NCBI GenBank assembly: GCA_965216205.1
Contig: OZ244139.1
Location: 6,200,001 to 6,264,000, forward strand
DNA: 64,000 nt
Reading direction: 5' to 3'
From: CADEDH01 sp965216205
Lineage (GTDB): Bacteria; Actinomycetota; Acidimicrobiia; Acidimicrobiales; SZUA-35
Of this stretch, positions 1 to 7,361 are shown one piece after another. The notes under the pieces are model-generated. The model saw only the letters and a program-made list of their open reading frames with translations, did no database searches and had not been told where the DNA came from. Made by a program: the position numbers and the translations under genes. The stretch's first letter is position 1. Each line of letters opens with the position of its first letter.

Positions 1-449
1 TCGACCTCGTCGATAGCTACCTCTCGCTCACCGAGGTCTCGGAGTACGCGGCCGGCGTCCCCGACGAGATGAAGCAGGCCCGCCTCTACCCCCAGCTCCC
101 GCCGGAGGGGAAGTCGGCCTGGTGCTTCTACCCGATGAGCAAGCGCCGGGAGGTCGGGCAGAACTGGTTCACCACCGATTTCGATCGCCGCAAGGAGCTG
201 ATGTACGAGCACGGGGCGTCGGGACGGAAGTTCGCCGGTCGTCTGGTGCAGCTCATCACCGCTTCGACCGGCGTCGACGACTACGAGTGGGGCGTCACGC
301 TGTTCGCCGAGAAGCCCGATGATCTGAAGGACGTCGTCTACACGATGCGCTTCGACGAGGCGTCCGCCGTGTTCGCCGAGTTCGGGCCGTTCTACACCGG
401 CATGGTGGCCGGGCCCGATGCGGTGCTCGACGAGGTCGGCCTCGCCTGA
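1..449 (+). CDS. hemQ: Coproheme decarboxylase HemQ (C-terminal part)
   Basis: Only the last ~149 residues lie in the window; the frame is open from base 3 and the start lies upstream. The fragment carries the HemQ-type segment FYPMSKRR, where the family places its radical-forming Tyr and the propionate-binding Lys, followed by YEHGASGRKFAGR, where the proximal heme-binding His is expected, and a typical EWGVTLFA strand. HemQ (ChdC) removes two carboxyl groups from coproheme III, the last step of the coproporphyrin-dependent heme pathway of Gram-positive bacteria. It acts in the cytoplasm with peroxide as co-substrate. The upstream-pathway genes hemE and hemG are 25 kb away in this window, so the pathway is not in one operon. 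The YPMSK motif separates it from chlorite dismutase proper. Identity is near certain; the missing N-terminus is a window edge effect. Confidence 0.95.
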   Translation, partial: DLVDSYLSLTEVSEYAAGVPDEMKQARLYPQLPPEGKSAWCFYPMSKRREVGQNWFTTDFDRRKELMYEHGASGRKFAGRLVQLITASTGVDDYEWGVTLFAEKPDDLKDVVYTMRFDEASAVFAEFGPFYTGMVAGPDAVLDEVGLA

Positions 450-541
450 CGGTGTAGGGCCGGGTCCCGACCGGCGAGACGCCGGTTGGCGGTGGAACCC
501 TCGGCGAGCGGAAGATGTCGCAGACCTCCGGCCGGGTTGCG

Positions 542-547
542 TACCCT
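542..547 (+). promoter_or_regulatory. -10 hexamer, leaderless start of S1 gene
   Basis: TACCCT followed by six bases and then ATG at 554. This spacing puts the transcription start on the ATG itself and supports 554 over the upstream in-frame ATG at 515. Confidence 0.55.
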
Positions 548-553
548 GGCTGG

Positions 554-2005
554 ATGAACCATGCGGACGAGCCGCGGCCCGACGAGCCCGCTGCCGCCGC
601 CGATCACGGCCCCACGGACCCGCAACCGGCGACACCGGACCCCGTCGACGACCAGTCGACCGCGCCTGTCGAGCCGGCTCCGGCCCCCGAGGTCGTGCCA
701 GCTGAGGCGGCCGATCCCCCTGCAGCCAGGCCGCCCGTCGAGCCGGCTCCGGCCCCCGAGGCCGCGCCCGCTGCGGCGGCCGATCCCCCTGCAGCCAGGC
801 CGCCCGTCGAGCCGGCTCCGGCCCCCGAGGCCGCGCCCGCTGCGGCGGCAGATCCTCCTCGAGCGACGCCGCCCGTCGAGCCGCCCCTGAGACCCGAGCC
901 GGCGCCGGCCGAGCCGGCAGCGGCGGCCGCCACGCCGCCCGTGGAACCACCGCCGGCAGTGGCGCCGGGCGGGGCAGGGACGCCCGGGGCTGCTCGGCGA
1001 CCGCAGAAGGCGCCGGGACGCGTGCTGGAAGGGGCGGTCACGGCGGTCAGCGCCGACGAGGTGGAGCTGACGCTCGACGATGGCCGGCCGGCGGTCATCT
1101 CCCGTCGCAACTTCAGCGACGGCAACGACGACCCGACCTCGGTGCTGTCGGTCGGCGACCGGGCGTTCGGTGCCGAGCTGGCTCGCGACGATCCCAAGGG
1201 ACGGGTCGTGTTGAGCCGCGCTTGGGCGCTGAAGCGGCAAGCGTGGGATCGGATGAAGAAACTGGCCGACGCCGGCCAAACCCTGACCGGCACCGTCACG
1301 TCGACCGGGGCGAAGGGTGTCGTGGTGGACGTGGGCGTTCGGGGGTTCGTGCCGACCTCCCACCTCGAGCTCGAGCCGGTGGCCGACCTCACGCCCTACA
1401 AGGGCCAGGAGCTCGAGCTCAAGGTCCTCGAGTGCGATCCGCGACGCGAGCGGCTCGTGCTCAGCCGACGGTCGTTGCTGCTCAAGGCCCAGCGGGCCGA
1501 GGCCCAGCAGCTCCTCGCCTCGCTGTCGCCGGGCGACACCTGCCGGGGACGGGTGACCTCGATCACCGACTACGGCGCCTTCGTCGACATCGGTGGGGTC
1601 AACGGGCTCGTCCATCTGTCCGAGCTGTCGTGGCACCGGGTCCGCAAGCCAGCCGACGTGGTCTCGCTCGGCGACGAGCTCGACGTTCTCGTCCTCGACG
1701 TGAAGCCGAAGAAGAGGCGGGTCAGCCTCTCGCTCCGCAAGATGCGCCCCGACCCGCTCAGCGAGCTGGAGGTGGGGGAGGTCCGAACCGGGACCGTGAG
1801 CCGGCTCGTCGACTTCGGTGCGTTCGTCTCCCTCGGCGAGGTCGAAGGGCTCGTTCACCTGTCGGAGCTCGCCGAGTACCGCGTGTCGGCCCCCGAGGAG
1901 ATCGTCACCCCTGGCGAGGAGGTCGGCGTCAAGATCCTCTCGGTCGACAAGAAGCGGCGTCGAATCGAGCTGTCGATCCGACGAGCTGCCGAGTTCGGGG
2001 GGTGA
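554..2005 (+). CDS. S1-domain RNA-binding protein with Pro/Ala-rich N-terminus
   Basis: 483 residues. The first ~150 residues are disordered, rich in Pro, Ala and Glu, and include three tandem 23-residue repeats. Four S1-like modules follow. The first is degenerate. Modules 2-4 are good matches; the last two carry the classic ITDYGAFVDIG and LVDFGAFVSLG strands with VHLSEL and a closing basic strand (KKRRVSLSLR, KKRRRIELSIR). Four S1 modules resemble actinobacterial ribosomal protein bS1, but the long N-terminal tail is unusual, and a separate rpsA may exist elsewhere, so I do not assign that symbol. It probably binds single-stranded RNA. The start at 554 is favoured by the -10 hexamer six bases upstream. 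The stop overlaps the next start (GTGA), making it the first gene of a four-gene unit ending in glnD. Confidence 0.85.
   Translation: MNHADEPRPDEPAAAADHGPTDPQPATPDPVDDQSTAPVEPAPAPEVVPAEAADPPAARPPVEPAPAPEAAPAAAADPPAARPPVEPAPAPEAAPAAAADPPRATPPVEPPLRPEPAPAEPAAAAATPPVEPPPAVAPGGAGTPGAARRPQKAPGRVLEGAVTAVSADEVELTLDDGRPAVISRRNFSDGNDDPTSVLSVGDRAFGAELARDDPKGRVVLSRAWALKRQAWDRMKKLADAGQTLTGTVTSTGAKGVVVDVGVRGFVPTSHLELEPVADLTPYKGQELELKVLECDPRRERLVLSRRSLLLKAQRAEAQQLLASLSPGDTCRGRVTSITDYGAFVDIGGVNGLVHLSELSWHRVRKPADVVSLGDELDVLVLDVKPKKRRVSLSLRKMRPDPLSELEVGEVRTGTVSRLVDFGAFVSLGEVEGLVHLSELAEYRVSAPEEIVTPGEEVGVKILSVDKKRRRIELSIRRAAEFGG
668..874 (+). repeat. Three tandem 69-bp repeats inside the S1 gene
   Basis: Units start at 668, 737 and 806, each with GTCGAGCCGGCTCCGGCCCC, and are near identical. 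Each encodes 23 residues (VEPAPAPE, then an Ala-rich stretch, then ADPP and RPP or TPP). A fourth, diverged start follows at 875. The in-frame unit length fits expansion by slippage or recombination within a disordered linker. Confidence 0.9.
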
Positions 2006-2538
2006 TCCTCATCGACGACGACCTGGCCACCATCGACCGCTACGCCGCCGAACTGGTCACCGCCGTCGACGAGGCGCTCGCGCCGTGGCTCGAAGCGGCG
2101 ATCGAACAACGGCATCCGGGCCCGGTCACGAGCGAGCTCGCCGCCGCGGCGGCCGACGCTGGCCGGCGGGCGAGGGGTGACGTGACCCCTCGCCTCCGGG
2201 ACCTGCTCGCGCTCGACATCGATGAGCAGTGGACGAACCCGCTGAGCATCATCCGCTCCGCGGTCGTCCACGCCAACGAGATCCTCGCCAACGCCGGCGT
2301 GCCGACGGTGAACCGCGACCGGCACGACGTCCGCATCAATCCCGACGACGTCTACGCCATCGCGCCGGCTGCGTTCGCCGATCTCGGGCCCCGGGTCCAC
2401 GACGCCGGCCTCGTGTGGGGCGCAGCGAAGGCGCACCTCCACCTCAAGCGACACAAGGCCCGTGGCGAGGTCGAGCGGGAGCGGGGCGAGGCAGTGGACA
2501 TCGACGGCGGTGGACGAGTGGATGGAGGACAGCCGTGA
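2002..2538 (+). CDS. Conserved-looking hypothetical protein
   Basis: 178 residues from a GTG that overlaps the S1-gene stop (GTGA); its own stop overlaps the next start the same way, so translation is probably coupled. I recognise no domain. The sequence is mostly helical and charged. It starts with VILIDDDLATIDRYAAEL, has a central part (DEQWTNPLSIIRSAVVHANE) and ends in a Lys/Arg/Glu-rich tail. There is no signal peptide or membrane segment, so it is likely cytosolic. The position between an S1 protein and glnD suggests a link to translation or nitrogen signalling, but that is only context. An internal start is possible; the GTGA overlap is the reason for choosing this one. Confidence 0.7.
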   Translation: MILIDDDLATIDRYAAELVTAVDEALAPWLEAAIEQRHPGPVTSELAAAAADAGRRARGDVTPRLRDLLALDIDEQWTNPLSIIRSAVVHANEILANAGVPTVNRDRHDVRINPDDVYAIAPAAFADLGPRVHDAGLVWGAAKAHLHLKRHKARGEVERERGEAVDIDGGGRVDGGQP

Positions 2539-2864
2539 CGATCGCCGCCTATGTACCCAACCTCTTCGACCGAGGCCGGTTCGGCGGTCGGGTCGCCTTC
2601 GTCGAGTCACCAGACGACGTCGTCGCCCGCTCGCCGACGGTGCTCATCGTCGACCTCGACCGCTGCCCCGACCCGGCAGCGTTCATCCTGCCGGGGATCC
2701 GCCTCATCGGGTTCGGCCCACACGTCGACAGCGATGCGCAGGCGGCAGCGACCGCGGCCGGCTACCACGAGGTCATGCCGCGGTCGGTGTTCTTCCGACG
2801 GCTCGACTCGATCCTGGCGTCGGCGTCGGCATCCTCGGCGCCCACCATCGACCGGGGCGAGTGA
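2535..2864 (+). CDS. Small protein resembling a degenerate receiver domain
   Basis: 109 residues from a GTG overlapping the previous stop, with a strong GGAGG ribosome binding site just upstream (2524-2528). The pattern follows a CheY-like alpha/beta fold: a hydrophobic strand ending in acidic residues (VLIVDLDRC), a second strand (IRLIGFGPH), then a Gly-containing turn (AAGYHEVMPRSVFFRRL) where a receiver would have its conserved Lys. The acidic pocket and the Lys look incomplete, so phosphorylation is doubtful. If the reading is right it would be a pseudo-receiver, perhaps a protein-interaction module. The glnD start follows eight bases after this stop. The fold call is my own pattern reading; a plain hypothetical protein is the safe label. 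Confidence 0.65.
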   Translation: MTIAAYVPNLFDRGRFGGRVAFVESPDDVVARSPTVLIVDLDRCPDPAAFILPGIRLIGFGPHVDSDAQAAATAAGYHEVMPRSVFFRRLDSILASASASSAPTIDRGE

Positions 2865-2871
2865 CCGGTCG

Positions 2872-5199
2872 GTGAACCGCGCCAACCGGCCACTGTTGGT
2901 CGACCCCGACCTGCACGGACACCGCTACGCCGAAGCCCACAGCGACGCCACCGACCGGTGGTTCGAGACCGTCTACGGCGAGACGCTCGGCGACAAGCCG
3001 GGTCTCGCGCTCGTGGCCGTCGGTGGCTATGGCCGGGGCGAGCGTTGCCCGTACAGCGACATCGACGTGCTGCTCGTGCACGCCGACCTCGACGACTACG
3101 CGGATGCTGCTGAAGCGCTCTGGTACCCGGTGTGGGACCGGGGCCTGAAGATGGGCTATGCCGTGGTCACGATCGATCAGGCCCGAACGCTCGCCGCCGA
3201 GGAGTTGCACTGGGCGACCGCGTTCCTCACCGCCCGCCTCGTGGCCGGCGACCCGGACCTGCTCGACCAGCTCGAGGTCGCCACCGTCGACGTCTGGAAG
3301 GCCAACGAGTCGGACCTGCTCGGACAGCTCGCCGACTCCGTGGACGAGCGCCACGAGCGTCACGGCGACGCCGCCTTCCAGATCGAGCCCAACCTCAAGG
3401 AGGGTCGGGGCGGCCTGCGCGACGTCCACGCGCTCGGTTGGGCGTCGACGGTGAGCGACGAGTTCGCCGAGGGGCTCGCCGGCGAACTGGTGGCCGAGGC
3501 CGAGCTCCTGCTCCGAGCCCGGGTGGAGTTGCATCGCCTCGCCGGGAGGGCGGGCGATGTGCTCTCGCTCGACGTCCAGGACGACGTGGCCGCCGAGTTG
3601 GGCGAGCCGAACGGGCACGAGCTGATGGTCCGCCTCGCCCACGCCAGCCGGCGGATCGCCTGGAGCAGCGACGAGGCCTGGTCGGCCTGGGAGCGTCGAG
3701 CCGGGCGAGTCGGTCGGGCCACCGCCATCGGTTATCCGATTCCCACCGAGTTCGGCCTCCTCGACGGCCGGGTCGAGCTGACCGACAGCGTCGATCCCGC
3801 CGCTGACCCCGTCGCCGTGCTCCGGCTCGCGGCAACCGCAGCGAAGGCGGAGCGCCAGATCGGCCGGGCCAGCCTGCAGCGGATCGCCGAGACCGGCTCG
3901 CCCCTCCCCGAGCCGTGGCCAGCCGACGCACGACACCACTTCGCAGAGCTGTTCCTGGCCGGACGGACCGCGATCGGCGTCGTCGAGGACCTCGACCACT
4001 TCGAGATCATGAGCAGGATCCTCCCCGAGTGGGAAGCGGTCCGCTGCCGACCGCAGCGGAACGTGATGCACACGTTCACCGTCGACCGTCACCTCTGCGA
4101 GGCGGCGGCCAACGCAGCCGCCCTCGCCGACCGGGTCAACCGGCCCGATCTGCTGGTGATCGGTGCGCTCCTCCACGACATCGGCAAGGGATTCCCCGGC
4201 GACCACACCGAGGTCGGCATCGAGATCATCGGCCGCATCGCCTCGCGGATGGGGTACCCGGACGACGAGGTCGGGGTGCTGGTGGACCTGTGCCGGCACC
4301 ACCTCCTCCTCCCCGACGTCGCCACCCGGCGCGACCTCGGCGATCCGGGCACGATCAGCGCGGTCGCGGCCGCCGTCGACTCGGTGGACTTCCTCACCAC
4401 CCTCGCCGCGCTCACCGAAGCCGACTCGATCGCCACCGGTCCGTCGGCCTGGGGCACCTGGAAGGCTGGACTGCTCGAGGACCTCGTCGATCGGACCTCC
4501 TACGTGCTGGAGGGTGGTGCCCCCGCCGAGGTCGCGGTGTCCGACTTCCCGACACCGGAACTGGTCGAGGCGATGGCCGAGCGCGAGCGCGTGCTGCGCG
4601 GCGAGGACACCACCTTCACGGTGGTCGCCCGGGACGAGCCGGGGCTCATCAGCCGGATCGCCGGGGTGGTCGCGCTGAGCGGCTACGACGTGCTCGACGC
4701 GATGGCCCACTCCCGCGACGGGATGGCCGCCTGCGAGCTCACTCTCCAACCACCGACCTCCGGCGTGGTCGATTGGGACCGCGTGATCGATCGGGCCGAC
4801 CGGGCCCTCGACGGGCGGCTGGCTCTCACCGCCCGCGTCCGTCAACGGGCCAGTGACCACGACCGTTACCGGCGCCGCCTGTCGGCGACGCCGCCTCGCC
4901 ACGACGTGGTGATCGACAACGACATCTCCGACTTCGCCACGGTGGTCGAGGTCCACGCCGCCGACACGTTCGGCCTCCTCTACTGGATCACCCAGGCGTT
5001 GAGTGAGCTCCGGCTCACCATCCGGAGCGCCAAGATCCAGACGTTCGGGCCCCAGGCGGTCGACAGCTTCTACGTGTGTGATGCGGCCGGCGCCAAGCTG
5101 GCCGCCGACGACGACCTGCTCCGGGAGATCGATCTCGCGGTCCGGGAGGCCCTCGGCCGCGAGGAGCCCGCCGGTGTGGCCCCACAGCCACCGCGTTGA
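2872..5199 (+). CDS. glnD: [Protein-PII] uridylyltransferase / uridylyl-removing enzyme GlnD
   Basis: 775 residues with the full GlnD layout. A nucleotidyltransferase domain carries GGYGRGERCPYSDID at residues 51-65 (metal-binding D63 and D65). A central region has the GRGGLRD motif. An HD domain with HDIGKG starts near residue 435. Two C-terminal ACT domains begin near 584 and 687. The enzyme adds UMP to, or removes it from, PII protein according to glutamine level and so sets nitrogen assimilation. All three activities look intact. No PII, ammonium transporter or glutamine synthetase gene lies next to it here. The GTG start sits eight bases after the preceding stop, and the ribosome site is weak, which suggests coupling to the genes upstream. 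In some actinobacteria the enzyme adenylylates PII instead; the sequence does not tell which. Confidence 0.95.
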   Translation: MNRANRPLLVDPDLHGHRYAEAHSDATDRWFETVYGETLGDKPGLALVAVGGYGRGERCPYSDIDVLLVHADLDDYADAAEALWYPVWDRGLKMGYAVVTIDQARTLAAEELHWATAFLTARLVAGDPDLLDQLEVATVDVWKANESDLLGQLADSVDERHERHGDAAFQIEPNLKEGRGGLRDVHALGWASTVSDEFAEGLAGELVAEAELLLRARVELHRLAGRAGDVLSLDVQDDVAAELGEPNGHELMVRLAHASRRIAWSSDEAWSAWERRAGRVGRATAIGYPIPTEFGLLDGRVELTDSVDPAADPVAVLRLAATAAKAERQIGRASLQRIAETGSPLPEPWPADARHHFAELFLAGRTAIGVVEDLDHFEIMSRILPEWEAVRCRPQRNVMHTFTVDRHLCEAAANAAALADRVNRPDLLVIGALLHDIGKGFPGDHTEVGIEIIGRIASRMGYPDDEVGVLVDLCRHHLLLPDVATRRDLGDPGTISAVAAAVDSVDFLTTLAALTEADSIATGPSAWGTWKAGLLEDLVDRTSYVLEGGAPAEVAVSDFPTPELVEAMAERERVLRGEDTTFTVVARDEPGLISRIAGVVALSGYDVLDAMAHSRDGMAACELTLQPPTSGVVDWDRVIDRADRALDGRLALTARVRQRASDHDRYRRRLSATPPRHDVVIDNDISDFATVVEVHAADTFGLLYWITQALSELRLTIRSAKIQTFGPQAVDSFYVCDAAGAKLAADDDLLREIDLAVREALGREEPAGVAPQPPR

Positions 5200-5260
5200 C
5201 TCGATCGGTGCTGCCGCCGATGCACGGGGCACAGGGTTGGGAACCGGCCCACCGTCGGGC

Positions 5261-5266
5261 CAGGAT
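5261..5266 (+). promoter_or_regulatory. -10 hexamer, leaderless start of NUDIX gene
   Basis: CAGGAT, six bases, then ATG at 5273. It lies in the 73-base gap after glnD and fixes the start of the NUDIX gene well inside the longer open frame. Confidence 0.45.
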
Positions 5267-5272
5267 CATGCC

Positions 5273-5980
5273 ATGAGCTCTGACGAGGACTTGGTTCGTT
5301 GGTCCGAGGCGCTGGCCGGGATCGCCAGGACCGGGCTGGGTTTCACCGAGAACCAGTTCGAGGCCGAGCGCTACGAGGAGATCCTCGCGATCGCAGCCGA
5401 CATCCGCGCCGCCTCCGACCCGGTCGGTCCCGCAGACCCCGCAGCGGCGGTGGCGCCAATCGAGGCCGACCAGGCCCGCCACCAGTGGCTCCGGTCGGTC
5501 GGTTCGGGGGTGGCCGGGTACGTGACACCGAAGGTCGCGATCGGTGCGGTGGTCGGCGACGACGACGGGCGGCTCCTGCTGATCCAACGGGCCGACTCCG
5601 GCGTGTGGCTGTACCCGACGGGGTGGGCCGATGTCGGCTATTCACCGTCGGAGGTGGCGGTGAAGGAGGTGTGGGAGGAGACCGGGATCCGCTGCGAGGT
5701 GCTGCGCCCACTCGCCATCATCGACGGGCTCCGGGCCGGCTTCAGCCGGATCCCGCTGTACAGCATCGTGTTCCACTGCCGGGCGGTGGGCGGTGAGCTC
5801 GCCGCCCATCCCCAGGAGTGCCTCGACGTCGGCTGGTTCGCCCAGGACGAGCTCCCGTCGCCGCTGGCCAGCGGCGACCAGTGGTCGGGCCTCGCGTTCC
5901 GGGCGATCCGGGGTGACGCCCACGAGCTCCTGTTCGACCAGCCCCGCAACCCGATCTGGCGCGGCAGCACCCCTGGATAG
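5273..5980 (+). CDS. NUDIX hydrolase with N-terminal Nudix_N_2 domain
   Basis: 235 residues. The N-terminal ~60 residues (RWSEALAGIARTGLGFTEN then ERYEEIL) match the helical Nudix_N_2 extension; the NUDIX fold follows from about residue 80. The box reads G-x5-Y-x7-KEVWEETGI: the catalytic E-E pair of REUXEEXGU is present, while the first Glu of the consensus is Tyr. Such proteins hydrolyse nucleoside diphosphates linked to another moiety, often ADP-ribose or sugar nucleotides; the substrate cannot be read from the sequence. It stands alone. The stop is six bases from the end of the convergent PAC2 gene, leaving no room for a terminator. Confidence 0.85.
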   Translation: MSSDEDLVRWSEALAGIARTGLGFTENQFEAERYEEILAIAADIRAASDPVGPADPAAAVAPIEADQARHQWLRSVGSGVAGYVTPKVAIGAVVGDDDGRLLLIQRADSGVWLYPTGWADVGYSPSEVAVKEVWEETGIRCEVLRPLAIIDGLRAGFSRIPLYSIVFHCRAVGGELAAHPQECLDVGWFAQDELPSPLASGDQWSGLAFRAIRGDAHELLFDQPRNPIWRGSTPG

Positions 5981-5986
5981 CTACAG

Positions 5987-6823
5987 CTAGCGGTCGCGGA
6001 GGTACTCCTCGAGCTCCTCGATCAGCGCCGCCCCCGACTCGGGACGCATGCTGTCGTAGGTCTCCTCGAGCTGGGCCACGTACTCCCGGGTCTCGTCGTT
6101 GTCCTCGACGAGCTCGGAGATCTGCCGCTCGTAGGCGGCGGCCCCGATCTCCAGTGCCGTCGTCGGCACCGACAGATCGAGCAACTGGCAGACCCGCTCC
6201 ACCAGGGCGAGCGCCGCCTTCGGGGAGGTGGCGTTGGGGACGTAACCGGGGATCGTGCCCCACAACGAGACCGATCCGATGCCGTGGACGCGGAGCGCGT
6301 CGTGCAGCACGCCGACGATCCCGGTGGGGCCCTCATAGGTCGACGGCTCGAGATCGAGCCGCTCGTTGAGCTCGGGGTCGTAGCCGGAGCTGTACACCGT
6401 CGCCGGCCGTGAGTGGACCACGTCGGCGATGAGCGCGCCGAGCGACACCACGAGCCGAACGTTGAACTCGTCGATCATCGTCAGGATCTGCCCGGTGAAC
6501 GTCTTCCACCGGAGGTGGGGCTCGATCCCGCTCAGGATGATCAGGTCGTGCTTCGCGGCTGGCACCTTCACCGCGGCGAATTCGTTGGCCGGCCAGTCGA
6601 TGTGTCGCTGGTCGCCCTCGAGGCGGACGAACGGACGGGTCGTGGCGAAGTCGTAGTAGGGCTCGGGATCGATCGTGGCGAACCGCTCCCCGCCGAGACG
6701 GTCCCGCAGGTGGCGGGCGGCCGTGGTCGCCGCGTCGCCGGCATCGCCCCAACCCTCGAACGCTGCGATGAGTATCGGGTCTCGCAGCTCGGGCCGGTCG
6801 GCCACCCACTCGATTGAATCCAC
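5987..6823 (-). CDS. PAC2 family protein
   Basis: 278 residues matching the PAC2 (proteasome-assembly-chaperone-2-like) family seen across actinobacteria and archaea. Typical strands are PILIAAFEGWGDAGDAATTA near the start, KHDLIILSGIEP, and LVVSLGALIADV followed by SRPATVYSSGY. The C-terminus is a Glu-rich helix (YDSMRPESGAALIEELEEYLRDR). Eukaryotic PAC2 helps proteasome assembly, but the bacterial members have no firmly established role; a link to the actinobacterial proteasome is only a family-level guess, and no proteasome gene is in the window. The start is a GTG preceded, six bases away, by TAACGT, so the message is probably leaderless. Confidence 0.85.
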   Translation of the reverse strand: MDSIEWVADRPELRDPILIAAFEGWGDAGDAATTAARHLRDRLGGERFATIDPEPYYDFATTRPFVRLEGDQRHIDWPANEFAAVKVPAAKHDLIILSGIEPHLRWKTFTGQILTMIDEFNVRLVVSLGALIADVVHSRPATVYSSGYDPELNERLDLEPSTYEGPTGIVGVLHDALRVHGIGSVSLWGTIPGYVPNATSPKAALALVERVCQLLDLSVPTTALEIGAAAYERQISELVEDNDETREYVAQLEETYDSMRPESGAALIEELEEYLRDR

Positions 6824-6829
6824 ATCTCC

Positions 6830-6835
6830 ACGTTA
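6830..6835 (-). promoter_or_regulatory. -10 hexamer, leaderless start of PAC2 gene
   Basis: On the minus strand TAACGT, six bases (ggagat), then GTG at 6823. The spacer also resembles a ribosome site, but it would touch the start codon, so a leaderless message is the simpler reading. Confidence 0.55.
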
Positions 6836-6913
6836 GCGTTGCCGGCCTCGCCGGACCTCTCGGGTGTCATGGGGAACGGTTCCCCTCGCCGCCGCCCGGC
6901 TCGGTCACGTGGC

Positions 6914-6919
6914 CATACT
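6914..6919 (+). promoter_or_regulatory. -10 hexamer, leaderless start of GNAT gene
   Basis: CATACT, six bases, then GTG at 6926. The PAC2 and GNAT promoters are divergent within about 100 bases. Confidence 0.45.
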
Positions 6920-6925
6920 GACCGG

Positions 6926-7351
6926 GTGGACATCATCGAGGTCACCGAGGTAACCGACGAACTGGTCGACGCGTTCGCCCGGCTGATCCCCCAGTTGTCG
7001 TCGTCGAACCCGCCGCCGGATCGGGCGTTCCTGACCGGCATCGTCGAGTCCGACTCGTCGATCCTGCTGATCGCGGTCGACGAGGGGGTCATCCTCGGGA
7101 GCCTGACCCTCGTGGTGTTCCCGATCCCCACCGGTATCCGGGCCTGGATCGAGGACGTCGTGGTCGACGAAGCGGGGAGAGGCAAAGGTGTCGGCGCCGC
7201 CCTCAACAACGACGCGATCGAGCGGGCCCGAACCCTCGGGGCCACCACCGTGGATCTCACTTCACGGCCCAGCCGGGAGGCCGCGAACCGCTTGTATCAG
7301 CGTCTCGGCTTCGAGGCCAGGGAGACGAACGTCTACCGCTACAAGCTGTAG
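6926..7351 (+). CDS. GNAT family N-acetyltransferase
   Basis: 141 residues. The acetyl-CoA binding signature is clear: a beta strand (IEDVVVDEAGRGKGVGAALNN) holding the Q/R-x-x-G-x-G/A loop as RGKGVG, and then a C-terminal SREAANRLYQRLGFEARETNVYRY segment typical of motif B. It moves an acetyl group from acetyl-CoA to an amine; whether the acceptor is a protein, drug or metabolite is not visible. The GTG start is chosen because of the -10 hexamer six bases upstream; the frame stays open further back to 6839. It ends 10 bases before the end of the convergent sugar dehydrogenase gene. Confidence 0.88.
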   Translation: MDIIEVTEVTDELVDAFARLIPQLSSSNPPPDRAFLTGIVESDSSILLIAVDEGVILGSLTLVVFPIPTGIRAWIEDVVVDEAGRGKGVGAALNNDAIERARTLGATTVDLTSRPSREAANRLYQRLGFEARETNVYRYKL

Positions 7352-7361
7352 GCGTCCACCC

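Noticed and set aside
668..874. Tandem repeats considered as a CRISPR or minisatellite
   Set aside because: The repeats are adjacent without spacers, in frame, and part of a protein-coding linker.
392..1858. 488-residue minus-strand open frame opposite the S1 gene
   Set aside because: It is a shadow of the S1 gene: Arg/Pro/Gly-rich, no domain, and the S1 modules on the other strand are clear.
2773..5232. 819-residue minus-strand frame opposite glnD
   Set aside because: Antisense shadow created by high GC at third positions; it has no recognisable fold and glnD motifs are intact on the plus strand.
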